From the NCBI GenBank assembly GCA_036524855.1, contig DATDBL010000145.1:36367-100366 (forward strand): a DNA stretch of 64,000 nt, read 5' to 3'. This DNA comes from Aldersonia sp036524855 (GTDB lineage: Bacteria; Actinomycetota; Actinomycetes; Mycobacteriales; Mycobacteriaceae). The position numbers were made by a program, and so were the translations under genes. The stretch's first letter is position 1; every line of letters begins with the position of its first letter. The notes beneath the pieces were generated by a model, which was given only the letters and a program-made list of their open reading frames with translations, searched no databases and was not told where the DNA came from. Positions 53,373 through 62,571 of this stretch are shown here, in pieces.

Positions 53373-54793
53373 CCAGGCCGGTACCAGCGCGGGGTGCGTG
53401 TCGCCGTCCGCGTCCGGAACAGGCGAGGGTGGCGCAGCACGCGGGCAAACCATTCGCCGAGCGTGACTCCGGCGGCGAGTGCGGAGCCCACGGCGAACGC
53501 TCCGAGCAGCGAGCTGATGCCGACGAGCAGCTGGTCGTTCAGCGTGGCGTACAGCCCGCGGTAGAGGGCGAGACCCGGCAGCAATGGCGTGATGCCCGCA
53601 ACCGCGACGACCAGCGGTGGTGTGTAGGCGCGCCGCGCCATCGTGCCGCCCGCGAAGCCGACGACGGTCGCAGCCAGCGACGATGCGACCACGGGTCCGA
53701 ACCCGAGATGCGCCACGATGAGGTAGCAGGCGATGCCGGCCGCCCCGCCGAGCGCCGCGGCCGTCAGGGCGCGGCGCTCGGCGTAGCTGGCCAGCGCGAA
53801 CATCAGCGTCGCGATGGCGCCGGCGATGATCTTGGTCGGGAACTCGGTGAGGTCGGGCGGCGCGAGCGCGCTGAGCACGGGCACCTTCGCGTCCAAGACC
53901 ACCGCGACGCGCAGCGTGAACGCGACGCCGGCGATGATCCCGCCGGTCATCATCACGACCTCGAGCAGTCGGGCGGCGGCGGTGATCGGCGCACCGGTGA
54001 TCGCGTCCTGCACCGAGCCGACCAGCGACAGCCCGGACAGCAACACGACGATCCCCGCCGCGATGACCTGCGACGGGTTGATGTCGATGCCGAGGTCGTC
54101 GGCAAAGGTGAACAGCGTGATCGCCGGCGCCGCCGCGATCGCGCCGCCGACGACGTTCTGGAAGAAGAACGGCAACCCGAACTTGTTCAGGATCCGGTTC
54201 GTCCGGTCGATCACCATCGTGGTGAAGAAGCTGACCACGACGACGAGCGCGCCGCCGCCGAGGAACGCGCCGATCGCCGCGGCCATCCCCGACCACGCGA
54301 GGGTCGCGACCCAGCGGTTGTACGGATGGGGTGCCGATGTGATCGCGATGAGGGCGCGGTACGCCTCGTCGGGCGGCACCGCCTGCAGCCGGATCCGTCG
54401 GGTGAGCCGGTCGACGGCGGCGAGGCGGGTGAAGTCGAGCGAGCGGTAGTGGACGATGCGCATCGTGCTTGCCGGCGGACGGGTCGGGCCCCGGTCTGCG
54501 CTGATCGTGATCGAGTTGTAGGTGACGTCGACGTCGCAGCGCGCCAGCCCGTAGGTCGCCGCGATGAACTTCACCTGCGCGACCGTGTCGATCACGCCCG
54601 TGCCGGACGAGAGCGTCACCTCACCGACCCGCACCGCCAGGTCGAGGACCGCGGCGACACTCGCGTCGTCGGTGAGGTCGATCGGACGCAGCGGCGTCGG
54701 GGCATCGGTCTCGGCGTCGACGGTCGCCTCGGATTCCGCGATCAGCCGGCGCAGGTAGCCGCGGGCCGTGCGCCACGCCTTCCGTTCCGGCAT
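53369..54793 (-). CDS. thrE: ThrE-family threonine/serine exporter
   Basis: The 474-residue protein has an N-terminal cytosolic ThrE domain (GEVTLSSGTGVIDT, DVDVTYNSITIS) and about ten membrane helices in two blocks (from about residue 165 and from about 315), as in Corynebacterium ThrE, which exports threonine and serine. It ends with a basic tail. Single gene, convergent with mbtH. Confidence 0.92.
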   Translation of the reverse strand: MPERKAWRTARGYLRRLIAESEATVDAETDAPTPLRPIDLTDDASVAAVLDLAVRVGEVTLSSGTGVIDTVAQVKFIAATYGLARCDVDVTYNSITISADRGPTRPPASTMRIVHYRSLDFTRLAAVDRLTRRIRLQAVPPDEAYRALIAITSAPHPYNRWVATLAWSGMAAAIGAFLGGGALVVVVSFFTTMVIDRTNRILNKFGLPFFFQNVVGGAIAAAPAITLFTFADDLGIDINPSQVIAAGIVVLLSGLSLVGSVQDAITGAPITAAARLLEVVMMTGGIIAGVAFTLRVAVVLDAKVPVLSALAPPDLTEFPTKIIAGAIATLMFALASYAERRALTAAALGGAAGIACYLIVAHLGFGPVVASSLAATVVGFAGGTMARRAYTPPLVVAVAGITPLLPGLALYRGLYATLNDQLLVGISSLLGAFAVGSALAAGVTLGEWFARVLRHPRLFRTRTATRTPRWYRPG

Positions 54794-55163
54794 GGGTGCA
54801 ACTTATCGGGCGAACTCGCTGCCGAAGGTGGCTGACGTCCGCCGCGGTTAACATCCCATGTCTGACGACCGCGGCACACGAAGGATCCCAGCAAGCAGAC
54901 CGTCTGTCAGGATCGGCCCTCGCATGGGTGGGCAGATCCGGGCGCGGACAGACGACCCGCTTGTTTATGCCAGCGTGGATCATCGGATGAGAGCCTGGTC
55001 TCGAAGATTGGTACTGGCAGAATGTAGGTAGCGCTGGCGTAGTACCCGGGCCCGGCGCCGTCGGCTCATGGTGGACGAGATCCGGTCCACGCGAGCGAGG
55101 CGCCATAACTTTTGGGCAATGCCATAAACTCCGGTAAAGCTCAAAAACAGAAGGGCAGGCTGC
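54794..55163. other. Intergenic region upstream of the AAA ATPase
   Basis: This 370-bp stretch has no convincing gene. It contains CTGTCAGGAT (54904-54913), identical to part of the tRNA-Thr gene, and two copies of GCCATAA about 19 bp apart near 55092-55125, followed by an AT-rich stretch just before the ATPase start that may be its promoter or operator. Confidence 0.5.
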
Positions 55164-56573
55164 GTGGATCCGCTACGTAATCCGTATACCCCGAATGCAG
55201 GCGCTCAGCCACTCACGCTCACCGGCCGGAATCCGCAACTCGAGTCGTTCGACTTGCTCCTTGCGCGCCTTCGCCTCGGGCGTCCTCAGCAGTCGATGGT
55301 GGTCACCGGGCTGCGCGGCGTGGGGAAGACGGTCCTCCTCGGCAGGTTCCGGGAGAAGGCGATCGCGACAGGCTGGGTCGTGGTCGAACTCGAGATTCGC
55401 AAGAACGACGATGGCGAGTTTCGCAGGGTGATCGGCAGCCGCATCCGCACTGCATTGCTCGAGCTCTCCCCTCGGGCGCGGTGGACCGAGAGGATCAAGC
55501 GCGCGTCGCGCGTTTTGGGGTCCTTCAATCTCAGCGTCGAGGCAACTGGCACCATCCAGGTCGGGCTTGATCTCGGCGACACGGAGCCTGGCTTGGCCGA
55601 TCACGGAGATCTTGCACTGGATCTTTCCGACCTCTTGGTCGCAGTCGGAGAGGCGGCGAAATCAACCGAGCGCGGAGTTGTCCTCCTTCTCGACGAGGTC
55701 CAGTTCTTGACAAACGACCAGCTTGAAGCGCTTATTAGCGCGATTCACAAGGTTGTCCAGCGTGCACTGCCGATCACGATGGTTGGTGCTGGCTTGCCGC
55801 AGATAGCAGAGCTCGCAGGTGACGCAAAATCGTATGCAGAACGCCTGTTTCAGTTTCCAACCATCGGAAACCTTGACGCCGCAGATGCGAAGGAGGCGCT
55901 AGACGGTCCCGCGCGGCAGGAAGGCACCTTCTTTGAGTACGACGCGTTGGATCTCGCGCTCGAAGTCACGGGTCGCTATCCGTATTTCTTGCAGGAACTC
56001 GGTTACGCGGCGTGGACGACCGCTGACGGCAAGTACATCACCAGAGCCGACGTCGAGCACGCGGAGCCGTTGTACACATCCAAGCTCGACGAGTCGTTCT
56101 TCAGGGTTCGATTCGACCGTTGCACCACTCGGCAGAAGCAGTACTTGCGTGCGATGGCCGAACTGGGTGCCGGCAAGCAAAAGGCGCAGGATGTCGCTGC
56201 CGTACTCGGACGCGAGTCGTCGCAAGTCGCACCGATACGGTCCGAGTTGATCGGCATGGGGCTGCTGTACACCCCCGATTACGGATATGCGGATTTCACT
56301 GTGCCGCACTTTGAGAAGTTCATGTTACGAGTGATGCCGGGCCTGGAGGTCATCGGATAGAGGTATGCGCGGGCCGACGTCGTAGTGCCGCGTGCACATT
56401 CGCGACCGCCAACTCGGGCAGCAACTTGCGCAACCGTCAGGTGCCGGGACGGGCTGCTGCTGCCCCTTCGGGCTAGGTCGCTGGACTCCATCTGCCCGCT
56501 GCCATAGCTTGCCCACGCCGCGCAGCAGCCGTCCTGCCGGCGTCGTCGGTTGCGCAGAGCCCCCTGTCAGGAT
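54904..56573. mobile_element. Possible small tRNA-associated integrated islet
   Basis: CTGTCAGGAT occurs at 54904-54913 and in the T-arm of tRNA-Thr at 56564-56573, on the 3' side where integrases usually insert. Between them lies only the AAA ATPase gene, with lower GC than its surroundings. No integrase is present, and the repeat is short, so this may be chance or a decayed island. Confidence 0.35.
55164..56360 (+). CDS. AAA-type ATP-binding protein with C-terminal winged helix
   Basis: The 398-residue protein has Walker A GLRGVGKT (49-56), Walker B VVLLLDEVQ (172-180), a sensor-like ITMVGAGLPQ and a C-terminal winged-helix-like part (TTRQKQYLRAMAELGAGK onward). This Orc/Cdc6- or AAA_16-like layout is often found on mobile DNA. 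Base composition looks lower in GC than its neighbours, and it lies next to the 3' end of a tRNA gene. Function unknown. GTG start. Confidence 0.8.
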   Translation: MDPLRNPYTPNAGAQPLTLTGRNPQLESFDLLLARLRLGRPQQSMVVTGLRGVGKTVLLGRFREKAIATGWVVVELEIRKNDDGEFRRVIGSRIRTALLELSPRARWTERIKRASRVLGSFNLSVEATGTIQVGLDLGDTEPGLADHGDLALDLSDLLVAVGEAAKSTERGVVLLLDEVQFLTNDQLEALISAIHKVVQRALPITMVGAGLPQIAELAGDAKSYAERLFQFPTIGNLDAADAKEALDGPARQEGTFFEYDALDLALEVTGRYPYFLQELGYAAWTTADGKYITRADVEHAEPLYTSKLDESFFRVRFDRCTTRQKQYLRAMAELGAGKQKAQDVAAVLGRESSQVAPIRSELIGMGLLYTPDYGYADFTVPHFEKFMLRVMPGLEVIG

Positions 56574-56630
56574 TGAACTGACGACCTACGCTTTACAAGA
56601 GCGTTGCTCTACCACTGAGCTAAGGAGGCG
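56558..56630 (-). tRNA. tRNA-Thr (anticodon UGU)
   Basis: Read on the minus strand, the 73-nt gene folds into a full cloverleaf: acceptor GCCTCCT pairs with AGGGGGC (one G-T pair), D-arm AGCTCAGTGGTAGAGC, anticodon loop CTTGTAA giving TGT, and T-loop GTTCAATCC. The CCA end is not encoded. It corresponds to the threonine tRNA reading ACA codons. Confidence 0.95.
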
Positions 56631-56654
56631 GGCGAAGCGACCGCCATCATACGT

Positions 56655-56718
56655 GCCACTGCGTAGTCGAATGGCGGCGGTTCCGCGCCCAGCAGCCGCC
56701 ATTTCACTACGCAGTGGC
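56655..56718. repeat. Long inverted repeat upstream of the tRNA
   Basis: GCCACTGCGTAGT pairs perfectly with ACTACGCAGTGGC, and inside them ATGGCGGC pairs with GCCGCCAT after a small internal mismatch. The arms total about 24 nt around a 16-nt loop. It could form a strong hairpin in either transcript. Role unknown. Confidence 0.75.
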
Positions 56719-56756
56719 GAGGACAGGCTGACCGGCAACTGACGCCACACTCACAT

Positions 56757-56801
56757 CGACCGCGGCCCGACTACTCGACGGAGTCGGGCCGCGGTCGTTT
56801 T
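56757..56801 (+). terminator. Strong rho-independent terminator-like hairpin
   Basis: CGACCGCGGCCCGACT pairs over 16 bp without mismatch with AGTCGGGCCGCGGTCG around a 9-nt loop and is followed by TTTT on the plus strand. It could end plus-strand transcripts coming from the ATPase side, before the small gene at 56891. Confidence 0.7.
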
Positions 56802-56890
56802 CGAGTACCGGACTACGCATGTCCGCGCACCCGCCTGCTCCTACTGTCGAAGACACAAGGAAGACGAAGCGGCAAGGGAGGAGCAGCGAC

Positions 56891-57046
56891 ATGGACGCCA
56901 CCCTCGCGTTCCCCGAGTCGGAGGAACGCCTGATCACCGGACGACGTGAGCTCGATGAGCTCTACCGTCAGCTCGACCATCCGCACCGCAGCCACGGCGT
57001 GATGCGCATGCTCGTGCGCGTCGCCCACCTGCGACCCACGGCCTAG
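56891..57046 (+). CDS. Small protein of unknown function
   Basis: The 51-residue protein (MDATLAFPESEERLITGRRE, then LDELYRQLDHPHRSHG and a basic hydrophobic end) has no recognised domain. A very good ribosome site (AGGGAGGAG, 56875-56884) precedes ATG 56891, so it is likely translated; a longer frame from 56819 is less likely. It stands alone between two strong hairpins and lemA. Confidence 0.65.
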   Translation: MDATLAFPESEERLITGRRELDELYRQLDHPHRSHGVMRMLVRVAHLRPTA

Positions 57047-57148
57047 CCTGGGGTGGCCCGATCCGCACCCTCGAGTGCGTTGTCGGGCCCGTGTGGCGGC
57101 ACGACAATTAGCCGCATTGCGTATCCGACTACTCGAAGGTGGACCGGC

Positions 57149-57709
57149 GTGGGTGTACTGATCGTGCTCGCGGTGCTGATCGTGCTCGGCATCGTTGCAG
57201 CAGTTGTCGTCGTCGGGATGTACAACGGCCTGGTGCACAAGCGCAACGCGGTCGACAACGCATGGGCCCAGATCGACGTGCAGTGCAAGCGCCGCCACGA
57301 TCTCATCCCGAATCTTGTCGAGACCGTGAAGGGCTATGCCACGCACGAGCGCGCGACGTTCGAATCCGTCACCGCCGCCCGCACCGCCGCCGTCAACGCC
57401 CAAGGCCCGGTGGCGCAGGCCCAGGCGGAGAACGCCCTGACCGCCGCGCTGCGCAGCGTGTTCGCCGTCGCCGAGGCGTATCCGCAGCTGCAGGCCAGCC
57501 GGAACTTCTCCGAGTTGCAGGGCGAACTGTCCGACACCGAGAACCGGATCGCGTACTCGCGTCAGTACTACAACGACGCCGTGCTGACCTTCAACACCGC
57601 CGCGCAGACGGTGCCGACGAACATCGTGGCCGGCACATTCGGATTCGAGATCCGCGAGTTCTTCACCGCGCCCGACAGCGAGCGCGGCGCGGTGCGGGTC
57701 CAGTTCTGA
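57149..57709 (+). CDS. lemA: LemA family protein
   Basis: The 186-residue protein has an N-terminal membrane helix (LIVLAVLIVLGIVAAVVVVG) and the LemA helical domain: KRNAVDNAWAQIDVQCKRRHDLIPNLVETVKGY, SELQGELSDTENRIAYSRQYYNDAV and the conserved end. GTG 57149 follows GAAGGTGG. LemA proteins commonly pair with a DUF2207/TPM-type membrane protein, and that is the next gene. Exact function unknown. Confidence 0.92.
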   Translation: MGVLIVLAVLIVLGIVAAVVVVGMYNGLVHKRNAVDNAWAQIDVQCKRRHDLIPNLVETVKGYATHERATFESVTAARTAAVNAQGPVAQAQAENALTAALRSVFAVAEAYPQLQASRNFSELQGELSDTENRIAYSRQYYNDAVLTFNTAAQTVPTNIVAGTFGFEIREFFTAPDSERGAVRVQF

Positions 57710-57719
57710 CGCCACGACG

Positions 57720-59117
57720 ATGAGCCCCCTGCAGATGGCCGCCGTCCTCGCGGCCGCACTCGGCGTCCTCGCCTGGCTGGGCCTGCTCGCGGTCCTGATG
57801 CGCGCCACCCGGACACCCGGCATTCCCCACACCCCGCCGACCGGTGAATTCGGTGCCGAATCACCCGCATTGGTGGACTTCCTCACCGGTGGCTTCAAAC
57901 TCTGCGACGAGGCCGCGTCGGCGACCGTGCTGGACCTCGCCGCTCGTCGCATCGTCGCGATCGAGGAGATCGGACCCGAACTGTCGCTGGTACGGCTCCG
58001 CAGCGACGCCGACGCCGATTCCCTGAACACCTACGAGCGCATGGTGTTCGACCACGTCTCCCGCCTCGCCACCACGGACCGCGTGGTCGCGACCGGCGCA
58101 CTCGCCGAGGGCGCGCGTCATCTCGGCCGGTGGTGGAAGAACTTCGCCAAGGCGGTCCGCGACGAGGCCCGTGCCGCAGGCCTTTCCGAGGCGCGGTGGA
58201 CCGCGACGCACCGCAGCGTGCTCTCCATCGGCGCCGCCGTTCCCGCCGTGCTGATCGGTGTGGTGTTGGCCGTGTTCGAGCACGGCGCCGACTCCGACCC
58301 GATCGGTGCGTTCCTGGCCGGTTCCGTGATCACCTGGGCTGCACTGGTTTTCCTGCAGGAGAAGGTCAACGACGAGCGCGGCACGCTGGCCGGGGCGCGG
58401 GCCGCGGGGCACTGGTTCGGGGTGCAGGAGCACCTGGCCAACGGCCGGTTCGCCGATCAACCCGCTGCGGGCGTGACGATCTGGGGTCGCGGACTGGCCT
58501 ACGCCGCGGCACTCGGCCTCGCCGACCGCGCCGTCGTCAGCCTCCCGATCTCCACGCCAGCCGACGACGGCCGCGCGTGGTCGGACTACGGCGGCATGTG
58601 GCATCTGGTACACGTCGAATACCGCGGACGCGGTCCGTGGGGCCGGTTCGTCTGGGGCCGCTCGCCCGGCGACGCCGTCAAGACCGGATTGAAGGCCGCA
58701 ATGGTGTGTGCAAGCCCGATTCTCGTGCTGTCGATTCTCGCCACCGCGATTCTCGGCCACCCGGACAACCCGATCACGTTCGCGATCTTCGTGACGATTC
58801 TGGTCGCCGCCGTCCCGTGCGGGCTCGCCGCGCTGGACTCGTCGTCGCCGAGCACCGTGCGCGGCCAGGTGATCCGTGCCCGGGCCTTCGCGCAGGGACG
58901 CAACGACGGATACCGGTACTGGGTCGGCGTCGACGACGGCAAGGCCACCAGGATCCACGCCTACGGCGTCGACGTGCAGACCTGGAACGGCCTGGCGGAA
59001 GGCGACGAGATCGAGGCACGGGCCGGCCGCTGGCTCGGCTGGATGAGCGACGTCCGGGTGGTGTCGCCGTCGCGGCATCGGGGCAATCCCATCCCCGCGG
59101 ACGAGGTGACCGACTAG
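57720..59117 (+). CDS. DUF2207-like predicted membrane protein
   Basis: The 465-residue protein has an N-terminal helix, a soluble region (CDEAASATVLDLAARRIVAIEEIG, YERMVFDHV), two helices near residues 165-205, a soluble part, two helices near residues 325-375 and a C-terminal soluble domain. The core resembles the DUF2207 family found next to lemA. It begins 10 bp after lemA, so they are an operon. Function unknown. Confidence 0.75.
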   Translation: MSPLQMAAVLAAALGVLAWLGLLAVLMRATRTPGIPHTPPTGEFGAESPALVDFLTGGFKLCDEAASATVLDLAARRIVAIEEIGPELSLVRLRSDADADSLNTYERMVFDHVSRLATTDRVVATGALAEGARHLGRWWKNFAKAVRDEARAAGLSEARWTATHRSVLSIGAAVPAVLIGVVLAVFEHGADSDPIGAFLAGSVITWAALVFLQEKVNDERGTLAGARAAGHWFGVQEHLANGRFADQPAAGVTIWGRGLAYAAALGLADRAVVSLPISTPADDGRAWSDYGGMWHLVHVEYRGRGPWGRFVWGRSPGDAVKTGLKAAMVCASPILVLSILATAILGHPDNPITFAIFVTILVAAVPCGLAALDSSSPSTVRGQVIRARAFAQGRNDGYRYWVGVDDGKATRIHAYGVDVQTWNGLAEGDEIEARAGRWLGWMSDVRVVSPSRHRGNPIPADEVTD

Positions 59118-59128
59118 ATTCGGCGCCC

Positions 59129-59818
59129 ATGACCGACGTCTCGATCGCGACCGGCCACGACTCCATCACCGCAGCCCTCGAGGTGCCGGCCGGAGTCGGG
59201 CCGTGGCCCGGGGTGGTGATTGTGCACGACGCGTTCGGCCTCGGCCGCGACCAACGTGACATCACCCGCCGGGTCGCGGATCACGGGTACCTCGCGCTGT
59301 CGCCGGACCTCTATGCACGCGGGGGTCGGGCGAAGTGCGTACGCGCCGTGTTCGGCGATCTGATGCGCCGGCGCGGTCGCACCGTCGACGACATCCTCGC
59401 CGCCCGCGACCACCTCGCCGGCCGCGACGACTGCACCGGCAAGGTCGCGGTCGCGGGCTTCTGCCTCGGCGGCGGGTTCGCACTGATCGTGGCGCCGGAG
59501 GGGTTCGCCGCGGCGGCACCGTTCTACCCGACGCTGACCGGCGGCATCGGCGGCGTGCTCGACGGCACCTGCCCGATCGTCGCCAGCCTCGGCCGTCGCG
59601 ACCCGGTCAACATAGGGACCGAACGTAAGCTGCGCGAGGGCCTCGACCGGCGCGGCATCCCCTACGACGTGCACACCTACCCGCACGTCGGGCACAGCTT
59701 CGCAAACCAGATCCCGGGTTTGGGCGTCGCCAAGATCGTCGGGTTGGGCTACGACGCGCACGCCGCCGACGATTCGTGGCGGCGCGTGTTCGCGTTCTTC
59801 GACACCCACCTGCGGTGA
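59129..59818 (+). CDS. Dienelactone hydrolase family protein
   Basis: The 229-residue alpha/beta hydrolase has VVIVHDAFGLGRDQRDI, the Cys nucleophile elbow GFCLGGGFA, and the His in HVGHSFANQ, as in carboxymethylenebutenolidase-like enzymes. The Cys in place of Ser is characteristic of the family. Its substrate is unknown. It starts 11 bp after the DUF2207-like gene, so co-transcription is possible. Confidence 0.9.
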   Translation: MTDVSIATGHDSITAALEVPAGVGPWPGVVIVHDAFGLGRDQRDITRRVADHGYLALSPDLYARGGRAKCVRAVFGDLMRRRGRTVDDILAARDHLAGRDDCTGKVAVAGFCLGGGFALIVAPEGFAAAAPFYPTLTGGIGGVLDGTCPIVASLGRRDPVNIGTERKLREGLDRRGIPYDVHTYPHVGHSFANQIPGLGVAKIVGLGYDAHAADDSWRRVFAFFDTHLR

Positions 59819-59885
59819 ACGCATTCACAGGGAACTCCCAGGATTCCTCCAGCATCCCTCGAGACGCCCGGCAGAGTATGTAGAC

Positions 59886-60620
59886 ATGACCACCGCAGGC
59901 GCACCTTCGACTGCCCCCCGTTCCGTCGACCCGGAAGCCAGGATCCTCGTCGTCGACGACGAGCCGATGATCGTGGAACTGCTGTCGGTGAGCCTGCGCT
60001 TCCAGGGCTTCGAGGTCGAGACCGCCGCCAACGGCGCCGAAGGTCTCGACAGGGCACGCGCCTTCCGGCCCGACGCGCTGATCGCCGACGTGATGATGCC
60101 CGGCATGGACGGGTTCGGCATGCTGCGCCGCCTTCGCGCCGACGGCATCGACGCCCCGGTGCTGTTCCTGACCGCGCGCGACGAGGTCGCCGACAAGGTC
60201 ACCGGGCTCACACTCGGTGCCGACGACTACGTCACCAAGCCGTTCAGCCTCGAAGAGGTCGTGGCGCGGCTGCGCGTGATCCTGCGTCGCGCCGGCCAGA
60301 ACGGGTCCGAGCCGACTTCGTCGCGGATCACCTTCGCCGACATCGAACTCGACGACGACACCCACGAGGTGTGGAAGGCCGGCGAATCCGTGTCGCTGTC
60401 GCCGACCGAGTTCACCCTGCTGCGCTACTTCATGGTCAACGCGGGCACGGTGCTGTCGAAGCCGAAGATCCTCGACCACGTGTGGCGCTACGACTTCGGT
60501 GGTGACGTCGGCGTCGTCGAGTCCTACGTCTCCTACCTGCGGCGCAAGGTCGACACCGGACCGACGCTGCTGATCCACACCCTGCGCGGCGTCGGATACG
60601 TCATGCGAGAACCGCGGTAG
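59886..60620 (+). CDS. trcR: TrcR-like response regulator
   Basis: The 244-residue OmpR-type regulator has a receiver domain (LVVDDEPMIVELL, phospho-Asp in ADVMMPGMDG, TKPF) and a winged-helix DNA-binding domain (SPTEFTLLRYFMVNAG, VVESYVSYLRRK, RGVGYVMREPR). It closely resembles mycobacterial TrcR. The sensor kinase follows directly, sharing one base of the stop codon. Confidence 0.93.
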   Translation: MTTAGAPSTAPRSVDPEARILVVDDEPMIVELLSVSLRFQGFEVETAANGAEGLDRARAFRPDALIADVMMPGMDGFGMLRRLRADGIDAPVLFLTARDEVADKVTGLTLGADDYVTKPFSLEEVVARLRVILRRAGQNGSEPTSSRITFADIELDDDTHEVWKAGESVSLSPTEFTLLRYFMVNAGTVLSKPKILDHVWRYDFGGDVGVVESYVSYLRRKVDTGPTLLIHTLRGVGYVMREPR

Positions 60621-62077
60621 TGATGCGCTGGCTGCGCGGCATCCCGCTGCGCGTGACGCTGGTCGCGGCGTTGGTGGTGATGACCGCGATCGGGTTGCTC
60701 GTTTCCGGGATCGCGGTGACGTCGGCGATCGAGCAGTCCTTGCTCAACCGCACCGACCGCCAGTTGTACGAGGCGTCGCAGAGCTGGGCCAAGCCCCGAC
60801 CGGAGCGGAACCTGCCGCCGCCCGGGACCGCCCCTGGCCCCGACCGGCCGCCAAGCGAGTTCTACGTCCGGATCGAGGACGCCGACGGCACGGTCCGCAC
60901 GGTCGTCAACGACGCCGACAACATCCCCGCCCTCCCCGCGGAGGTCGGTTCCGCCCCGATCACCGTCGACTCGCTCGGCGATTCCGACGTGCAGTGGCGG
61001 GCGCTGTCGACCTCCAATGTCAACGGCACCACCACCGTCGCGATCAAGCTGACGGAGAACCAGGAGGTCGTGACGCGGCTGGTCGTCCTGCAGTCGATCA
61101 CCGGCGCCGTGGTGCTGCTTGCGCTGGGGATCGCGGCCTACTTCGTCATCCGCGGCAGCCTGCGGCCGCTGCGCGAGGTGGAGGCGACGGCCGCGGCGAT
61201 CGCGGGAGGTGACCTGAACCGTCGAGTTCCCGAGCGCGGCACCAACACCGAGGTCGACCACCTGTCGATGGCGCTGAACGGCATGCTCATCCAGATCGAG
61301 CAGGCCTTCGCCGCGACCGAAGCGTCGGAGGAGTCGGCGCGGCGCTCCGAGGAGAAGATGCGCCGCTTCGTCGCCGACGCGAGCCACGAGTTGCGGACCC
61401 CGCTCACGACGATCCGCGGGTTCGCCGAGCTGTACCGCCAAGGCGCAGCCCCGGACACCGACATGGTGATCGGCCGGATCGAGGGCGAGGCGTCGCGGAT
61501 GGGCCTGCTCGTCGAGGACCTGCTGATGCTCGCCCGCCTCGACGCGCAGCGTCCGATCGAACGCAAGCCGGTCGATCTGCTCGCGCTCGCGTCGGACGCT
61601 GTGCACAACGCGCGCGCGATCGCGCCGGAGCGTCCGATCTCGCTCGACGTAAGCGGCAACGACGCCACTGAGACTCTGGAGGTTCTCGGTGACCGCGCCC
61701 GGCTGCAGCAGGTGCTCGCGAACCTGGTCGGCAACACGCTGATGCACACCCCCACCTCCGCCGCGGTGACGGTGCGCCTCGTGCCGAAGCCGGACGAGGT
61801 GATCGTCGAGGTCGTCGACACCGGACCGGGGCTCGCTCCGGAGGACGCGGGAAGGGTGTTCGAGCGCTTCTACCGGACCGACAGCTCGCGCAACCGCCGC
61901 AGCGGCGGCACGGGCCTGGGCCTGTCGATCGTGTCCGCGCTGGTCGCGGCGCACGGCGGCACCGTTCGCGTGCACAGCACCCCGGGCGTCGGGACGACGT
62001 TCACCGTCCGGCTGCCGCGCGACGCAGCGGAGCGGGTGGCGCAGCGGGCGGATCAGTCGGGGACGTTGGCGCCGTAG
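60620..62077 (+). CDS. trcS: TrcS-like sensor histidine kinase
   Basis: The 485-residue kinase has two membrane helices (about 12-35 and 158-180) around an extracytoplasmic sensor domain, a HAMP region, the phospho-His in FVADASHELRTPLTT, and the ATPase motifs LVGNTLMHTP, DTGPGLAPED and GGTGLGLSIV. The start GTG at 60620 (ATG 60623 is equally possible) overlaps trcR by one base. Its 3' end overlaps the convergent HIT gene by 25 bp. Signal unknown. Confidence 0.93.
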   Translation: MMRWLRGIPLRVTLVAALVVMTAIGLLVSGIAVTSAIEQSLLNRTDRQLYEASQSWAKPRPERNLPPPGTAPGPDRPPSEFYVRIEDADGTVRTVVNDADNIPALPAEVGSAPITVDSLGDSDVQWRALSTSNVNGTTTVAIKLTENQEVVTRLVVLQSITGAVVLLALGIAAYFVIRGSLRPLREVEATAAAIAGGDLNRRVPERGTNTEVDHLSMALNGMLIQIEQAFAATEASEESARRSEEKMRRFVADASHELRTPLTTIRGFAELYRQGAAPDTDMVIGRIEGEASRMGLLVEDLLMLARLDAQRPIERKPVDLLALASDAVHNARAIAPERPISLDVSGNDATETLEVLGDRARLQQVLANLVGNTLMHTPTSAAVTVRLVPKPDEVIVEVVDTGPGLAPEDAGRVFERFYRTDSSRNRRSGGTGLGLSIVSALVAAHGGTVRVHSTPGVGTTFTVRLPRDAAERVAQRADQSGTLAP

Positions 62078-62478
62078 CCGAGTTCGCGCAGCGCGTCCTT
62101 GATCTTGGCCTGCGCCTCGTCGAGGGATTCCGCGGACGGGTGCGGGTTGCTCTTGGTCAGGTCGAAGTCGGCTATTTCGTAGGCCGGCCAGACGTGCAGG
62201 TGCAGATGCGGCACCTCGGTGCCGGCGATCATCAGCGTCACCCGCGCAGGTGAGAACACCTTGTCCACGGCCCGCGCGATGATTTGCGCGACCGTGGTGA
62301 CCTGCCCGAACACCTCGGGCTCGAGGTCCTGCCAGATGTCGATCTCCTCGCGCGACACGATCAGCACGTGTCCCTGGGTGACCGGGGCGATGGTGAGGAA
62401 CGCGACCACGTCGTCGTCGGTCCACACGAACCGGCCCGGAATGTCGCCGGCGATGATCGAACTGAATACGGAGGCCAT
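62053..62478 (-). CDS. HIT-family nucleotide hydrolase
   Basis: The 141-residue protein has the N-terminal SVFSSIIAGDIPGRFVW and AFLTIAPVTQGHVLIVS pattern and the histidine triad HLHLHVWP. HIT proteins hydrolyse or transfer dinucleotides and nucleoside phosphoramidates. The ATG at 62478 gives the usual N-terminus. Single gene. Confidence 0.93.
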   Translation of the reverse strand: MASVFSSIIAGDIPGRFVWTDDDVVAFLTIAPVTQGHVLIVSREEIDIWQDLEPEVFGQVTTVAQIIARAVDKVFSPARVTLMIAGTEVPHLHLHVWPAYEIADFDLTKSNPHPSAESLDEAQAKIKDALRELGYGANVPD

Positions 62479-62571
62479 TGATCCACCGTAGCCGCGGGGG
62501 TACCGCCGGGTCACAGCGAACTCCCAGCTTCGGCCCAGGGCGGTCGGAGCTTCGGGGCCGAAATTGGGACC

